Origin: Temnopleurus reevesii
Lineage: Eukaryota > Echinodermata > Echinoidea > Temnopleuroida > Temnopleuridae
Assembly (NCBI GenBank): GCA_036244855.1
Contig: BQKZ01000808.1
Coordinates: forward strand, 103,843-125,027
Reading direction: 5' to 3'
Length of the DNA: 21,185 nucleotides
The notes under the pieces are model-generated. The model worked only from the letters and a program-made list of their open reading frames with translations, was not told the DNA's origin and did no database searches. Positions 17,964 to 21,185 of this stretch are shown here, piece by piece; the stretch's first letter is position 1; each line of letters starts with the position of its first letter. Made by a program: the position numbers and the translations under genes.

Positions 17964-18035
17964 TAGCGCCATGAGCGTCAGAGCCTGGCGGTTACCGGCG
18001 CTATATGAATATTCATATTATTATTATTACTCTCA
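17964..18035 (+). repeat. SINE-like fragment, family B, plus orientation
   Basis: agcgccatgagcgtcagagc, then ctggcggttaccggcgctat, then atgaatattc and (ATT)n. It shares 27 identical bases with the inverted copy at 12001-12035. Confidence 0.6.
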
Positions 18036-18097
18036 TTATTATTATTACTATTATTATTATTATTAAAGCTATTATTGTTATTATTGATAATGACGAT

Positions 18098-18165
18098 GAT
18101 GTCCTGAAAGAGGCTGAAAGGAAACAATTTTGACTTTTCGATTACGGTACTGGATCTCTCAAAGA
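18098..18165 (-). repeat. Intronic copy 3 of the exon 3 acceptor region
   Basis: gatgtcctgaaagaggctga..., then ttgacttttcgatta..., then tggatctctcaaag. The minus strand reads CCTCTTTCAG followed by GACATC, again a plausible acceptor, then ATT/ATC-rich sequence. Confidence 0.75.
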
Positions 18166-19165
18166 GGTATATGATCGTCGTTGTCATTGTTATTATTATA
18201 ACTATTATTATTATTACTTCTACTACTATTATCATTATCATTGTTATCTGTATTCTATATGAACGACTGGATAGACTGGAACATTTCTTCATCCGTTATT
18301 GTTCTTTTTTATGTACGATGCACCATTCTCCGTTGCTAAAGTCACAGATATTTCTTGCAAACTTGCAAAATTATCATACTGCATGTTGTTATCTTCAAGC
18401 ATTGTTTTCCCATTCTTTTTGCAGAGTTGCATTTTTCAAAGTAATAATACGCGTAGCAGTAATTCGGCTTAGTCTAAATTTATTTGTTAATTATGAAAGT
18501 TTTCTTAGATTTTCCAGAAAGTAGGTCTCACGTAGACTTTTCTTATACCTTATTTTCAGGGACAGTGGAACCGGAGCCTGGGTTAGTGTTCAATAGGAGT
18601 TTTCAAGAGGTAACACCAGATGAGTGTCAATAAAATGAATACGAAATGCATAAGTAACTGTTACATCAAAATAATAAAAAGATAGAAGTGGAAATATAGC
18701 CAAGGTAATTAAATAGATTAATGAAAGGAGGCCTGTGGCAAGATAAAACATAGCCGAGATTATTTTAGATGATTTTTCTTAATCAGTATATATTTTAGAA
18801 TAAAGGCATCTGAGTATAGACCAGGAAAATTGCAAATTCAACCTTTTTTTTATTAAAAATCTTTATAATCTTGCTTCATTTCATGAACAGACGTTTGCAA
18901 TGATTTTCAACTTCATCAGGCAATTGACAGAGACACATGAGTGCATGTATGTAACGCATTATGCGCTGCTGTATTAATCTCATCTAACAAACCTAGACCG
19001 AGTAAAATATTCAAGTTATATCAATAATCAACCGCCGCGATGCTCAAACATCGATCTTGTCAGGATTCATATAGTGCGATAATGATTTTCTGGTGATAAA
19101 GATCGCGATTCAAATCAAACTTCAGAGTGCGATAATTCGGAAATATCATCCCGCTGACCATGCGG

Positions 19166-19211
19166 TAATAATAAATAATAATAATACCTCTTATTACCCA
19201 GGGTAGCCCAG
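19166..19211 (-). repeat. Truncated SINE tail
   Basis: (AAT)n followed by acctcttattacccagggta. This matches the 3' end of the SINE at 11453-11693; the head and pol III boxes are absent. Confidence 0.65.
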
Positions 19212-20056
19212 GGGCCATGAAGGTGATTCGAACATCGATGTAATTAATCCCAAAATGCACAGCGCATTCGAAGAATTCCGCTGCGAGGGAAAATGTGTGC
19301 AGTGGTTGCTTACGGTATTTCTTTACTTCTTGGCTACCTAAAAAGTATTTCGCCGTGTAATTTTGCTATATTTTGATACATTTGATTTATTTACAGTCAT
19401 TTAATTCATTACATTTAGTTTAGTTAAATCTAATTTAGCTCCATTCAGTTAAATCAGATCCCCTTAGTTCGCTCCTGTCGGAATTTCAATGCTCCAAAAC
19501 TGCATCGCGATTTGAATCACCTTTCTAGCGCGAAAGCTGACAGAATAACATCGATGTTCGGATCACGATCCAAATCACTTTGCCTTCGTATGTGTCTGCA
19601 ATGTCTTTACAATGCTCAACGATGGTTGTTTGTGATGGCAGGGAGCGTAGACATGTTTGTGGCGAATTCACTTGCCACGTAATAAATAAGAGGGTTATAT
19701 TGTCCGATCGATTATTGCATTTCAATAAGTTTCTACCGGAGCGGCTATACAGTTGCGTTCCACTTCAGTGGGGAAAGTCATCGTGCTTTCCCCCATTAGT
19801 ATCCTCTCACGTTTATAATGCCTGGAAGATTAGGCCAATACACAATGACATCAAACTTATATAAAGCATTATTTAACAATACCAATCACCGGAAAGCAGT
19901 GCTAAATCATAAGACCCTTTTGATATCTCAACACTAAACATATCTTAAATCATGAGGAAATTTAATAAAATAGTACTATCCAAAAAGTGTTAAAATGAAA
20001 AAAGATCGGGGCAAAAGGAAACACATAAATTTAGGTAAGAAACGATCACACTCTAC

Positions 20057-20184
20057 GTACTGAAGCTCCCCGTAGAGGTATCTTTGCATCGCACGTAGCT
20101 GTAAAAATCGTCGGTTCGTGTTTTTAGCTCTCTTTTGATTACAATACTCTAAAAAATCATTTCCAACCGTATATTCATCATAAT
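20057..20184 (-). CDS. Tentative exon 2: cytoplasmic N-terminal segment
   Basis: The minus strand stays open from a stop near 20259 to a stop near 19970, and its composition looks coding: rich in Tyr, Asp, Asn, Arg and Lys, with pieces such as YDEYTVGNDFLEYC and MQRYLYGELQY. The chosen 5' border is the acceptor TTTACCAG (exon from 20184). A second in-phase acceptor, TTTTTTAG, would start the exon at 20148; both are phase 1 and fit exon 1. At the 3' end only the weak donor GTAGAG (20051-20056) gives phase 0, which the transmembrane exon needs. The better-looking donor GTACGT, four bases earlier in the transcript, would break the frame unless a further exon lies in the 2.9-kb intron. The segment is hydrophilic and precedes the membrane helix, so it should be cytosolic. 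No known domain recognised. Confidence 0.5.
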
Positions 20185-21053
20185 CTGGTAAAGCTCCTAC
20201 ATTATCAAGGTAATTTTCATTGCGATATTTATCAAGATATGCAGCAAAAATGCATCAAATAATGTATTATGTGTCTAGTTCACTATAGCAAAATTAGGCA
20301 TAAGGCGGTTTACCAAAAAATCTGTTAAAATATATTTGACTCATGAAGAAACCTGAAGAGGCCATTTGACGACCTTCAAGACCCAGTGAATGAGACAAGT
20401 CTGAGAGATTATTGTTCAGAGGATTATTTGGATCAATATCGATATTCTTGGAATTCCTCGGTAATCGATTTTTTTTTTCTTTCTATGTTTTCATAATAGC
20501 CTATTGTGTTCTATAGTCAGAAGGATTATTTTCCAGACAGTATAAAATCTCTTCAAAGAGTTATGTCCATTACAACATGTGTTTGATAAATGTTACTTTA
20601 TACAAGGTCTCCAGAGCGAAATCTTATCATGCGAAACATGACAGCATGTTCAAGTTTATTTTTCCGGGCATGGATGTCCCAACTCATGACAGTCCTCAAA
20701 CCTCAACACTCTCGTCGGATTGGTATGGCCCGTTTGCATATAAAGTTGCGTTTAAACGCAAGTAAGAAAATCTAACGCAACTCCATTCTTAACCAATCAG
20801 GAGCGTGTATTAAGGATTTACGTTTACTTTTCTGATGAGGTGCGTTTAAACGCAACTTTTTATGGAATAGAGCCCTGAACGTATAACCAGCAACGCAGCC
20901 GACTAGACGAAGACTAACCCATTTTCGACAACAGAGATGTTAAACAAGAAGCTTCAAAAATCCGCAGAGTAAGATGGTAGGAACACCTTCTGGACGCCTC
21001 TATTGTGAATGTTTAAAACCCAAACCAAAATTGAATACATTGTGTAAACTCAC
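20185..21053 (-). other. Putative intron 1-2
   Basis: 869 nt if the first two exons are right. Contains the MITE-like element at 20727-20876; no other element recognised. The plus-strand open frames at 20577-20775 overlap the MITE and are not considered genes. Confidence 0.4.
20727..20876. mobile_element. MITE-like element with TTGCGTTTAAACGCAA termini
   Basis: aaagttgcgtttaaacgca (20742-20760) is exactly inverted at 20841-20859 (tgcgtttaaacgcaacttt). The match extends outward imperfectly to ggcccgtttgcata / tatggaatagagccc. Each terminal repeat also contains its own palindrome. About 150 bp and non-coding; the ends recall the CGTTGCATAAAG family at 6065-6422. Confidence 0.7.
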
Positions 21054-21075
21054 TCTGTCCGATTCCTTTACCCAT
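21054..21075 (-). CDS. Tentative exon 1: start codon and first seven residues
   Basis: On the minus strand an ATG at 21075 sits in an ideal initiation context (A at -3, G at +4). Seven codons later (MGKGIGQ) comes a strong donor, GTGAGTTT, in phase 1. That phase fits several acceptors in front of the next coding segment. Upstream, another ATG at 21103 opens an overlapping 11-codon reading frame (MGLHTHFEQNG, then stop), which would act as a uORF if transcribed. A TATAAT-like stretch lies at 21133-21139, but no convincing initiator is at the right distance. The alternative is that translation starts at the in-frame ATG at 20089 (MQRYLYGELQY). Transcript data would decide. Confidence 0.35.
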
Positions 21076-21169
21076 TCTGCTCAAAGTGAGTATGCAGCCC
21101 CATTGCCAGGAGTGCCAACTGATTCTTGACCCAATTATACAAGTCAAGGCAAGGACCGTTCAAAATGAG

Positions 21170-21185
21170 GGGGGGGGGGGGGGGG
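21170..21185. repeat. Terminal G homopolymer
   Basis: At least 15 G in a row to the window end. It may be genuine or an artefact at an assembly edge. Confidence 0.7.

Larger units (their letters stand above)
17173..20056 (-). other. Intron 2-3 (2.9 kb), repeat-filled
   Basis: Holds three extra copies of the exon 3 acceptor region between ATT/ATC tracts (17551-18165), a SINE-like fragment (17964-18035), a SINE tail (19166-19211) and a diffuse inverted-repeat region (19098-19580). 18620-19090 and 19580-20056 show nothing recognisable. A missing small exon cannot be excluded. Confidence 0.6.
1..21075 (-). other. Gene locus: type II membrane SEA/LDLa/CUB mosaic protein, 3' end outside window
   Basis: Nineteen minus-strand exons can be joined into one open reading frame of about 828 codons. 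Every internal border is GT-AG, and the phases match at all 18 joints. The order is cytoplasmic segment, one transmembrane helix with basic residues on its N-terminal side, linkers, SEA, then LDLa, LDLa, CUB, LDLa, LDLa, LDLa, CUB, LDLa, LDLa. Transmembrane proteases such as enteropeptidase (TM-SEA-LDLa-CUB and more) and matriptase (TM-SEA-CUB-LDLa) share this plan, so a C-terminal trypsin-like domain left of position 1 is possible but unseen. A non-protease receptor or adhesion protein is the alternative. Expected location is the plasma membrane with the modules outside. LDLa repeats usually fold around Ca2+; CUB and LDLa modules usually bind proteins. The exon chain from 17172 to 522 is well supported; the 5' end is less so. 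Confidence 0.85.

Noticed and set aside
19525..19864. Overlapping 66-codon minus and 94-codon plus open frames
   Set aside because: They look somewhat protein-like, but neither shows a known motif, splice borders in phase with the gene, or repeat of a known element protein.
21109..21139. Core promoter with TATAAT-like box upstream of exon 1
   Set aside because: TATAATT (21133-21139) and TCAGTT (21117-21122) are only about 19 bases apart, shorter than normal TATA-to-initiator spacing, and both are expected by chance in AT-rich DNA.

Overview
The window looks like nuclear genomic DNA of a marine invertebrate animal, most likely an echinoderm such as a sea urchin. Evidence: it is AT-rich, has short exons in long introns with GT-AG borders, carries a tRNA-derived SINE with an (ATT)n tail, many MITE-like palindromic elements and trinucleotide microsatellites, and lacks bacterial gene packing. 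The species assignment is inference.

Almost the whole window is one gene on the minus strand, read from right to left and cut off at the left edge. I assembled 19 exons by eye (about 828 codons). Every exon-exon phase agrees, but the two 5'-most exons are less certain. In protein order: a short N-terminus (21054-21075, tentative); a hydrophilic cytoplasmic exon (20057-20184); a juxtamembrane plus transmembrane exon (16953-17172); two small linker exons; a SEA domain over three exons (14292-14404, 13394-13464, 11710-11921) with an intact GSVVV autocleavage motif; a linker; then LDLa-LDLa-CUB-LDLa-LDLa-LDLa-CUB-LDLa-LDLa, leaving the window at the left with an open phase-1 junction. The layout is that of a type II membrane protein like the enteropeptidase/matriptase class of transmembrane serine proteases. 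No protease domain lies in the window; if there is one it must lie beyond position 1.

The ectodomain appears to be built from a repeated cassette: a 'DGTC' LDLa, then a 'PD(Y/F)YVC' LDLa, then a CUB. Two complete cassettes and the first two modules of a third are visible. Both CUB domains lack all cysteines. The second LDLa of the first and third cassettes are about 90% identical in DNA.

The introns hold most of the sequence and are full of repeats. These include a tRNA-derived SINE abutting a donor site, several MITE-like inverted-repeat elements, a short LTR followed by a tRNA-Leu primer-binding site, two related retroposon-like insertions, tandem repeats, and an unusual array in the 2.9-kb intron where the acceptor region of the transmembrane exon is repeated three more times between ATT-rich tracts. 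No structural RNA gene, CRISPR array or convincing plus-strand gene was found.
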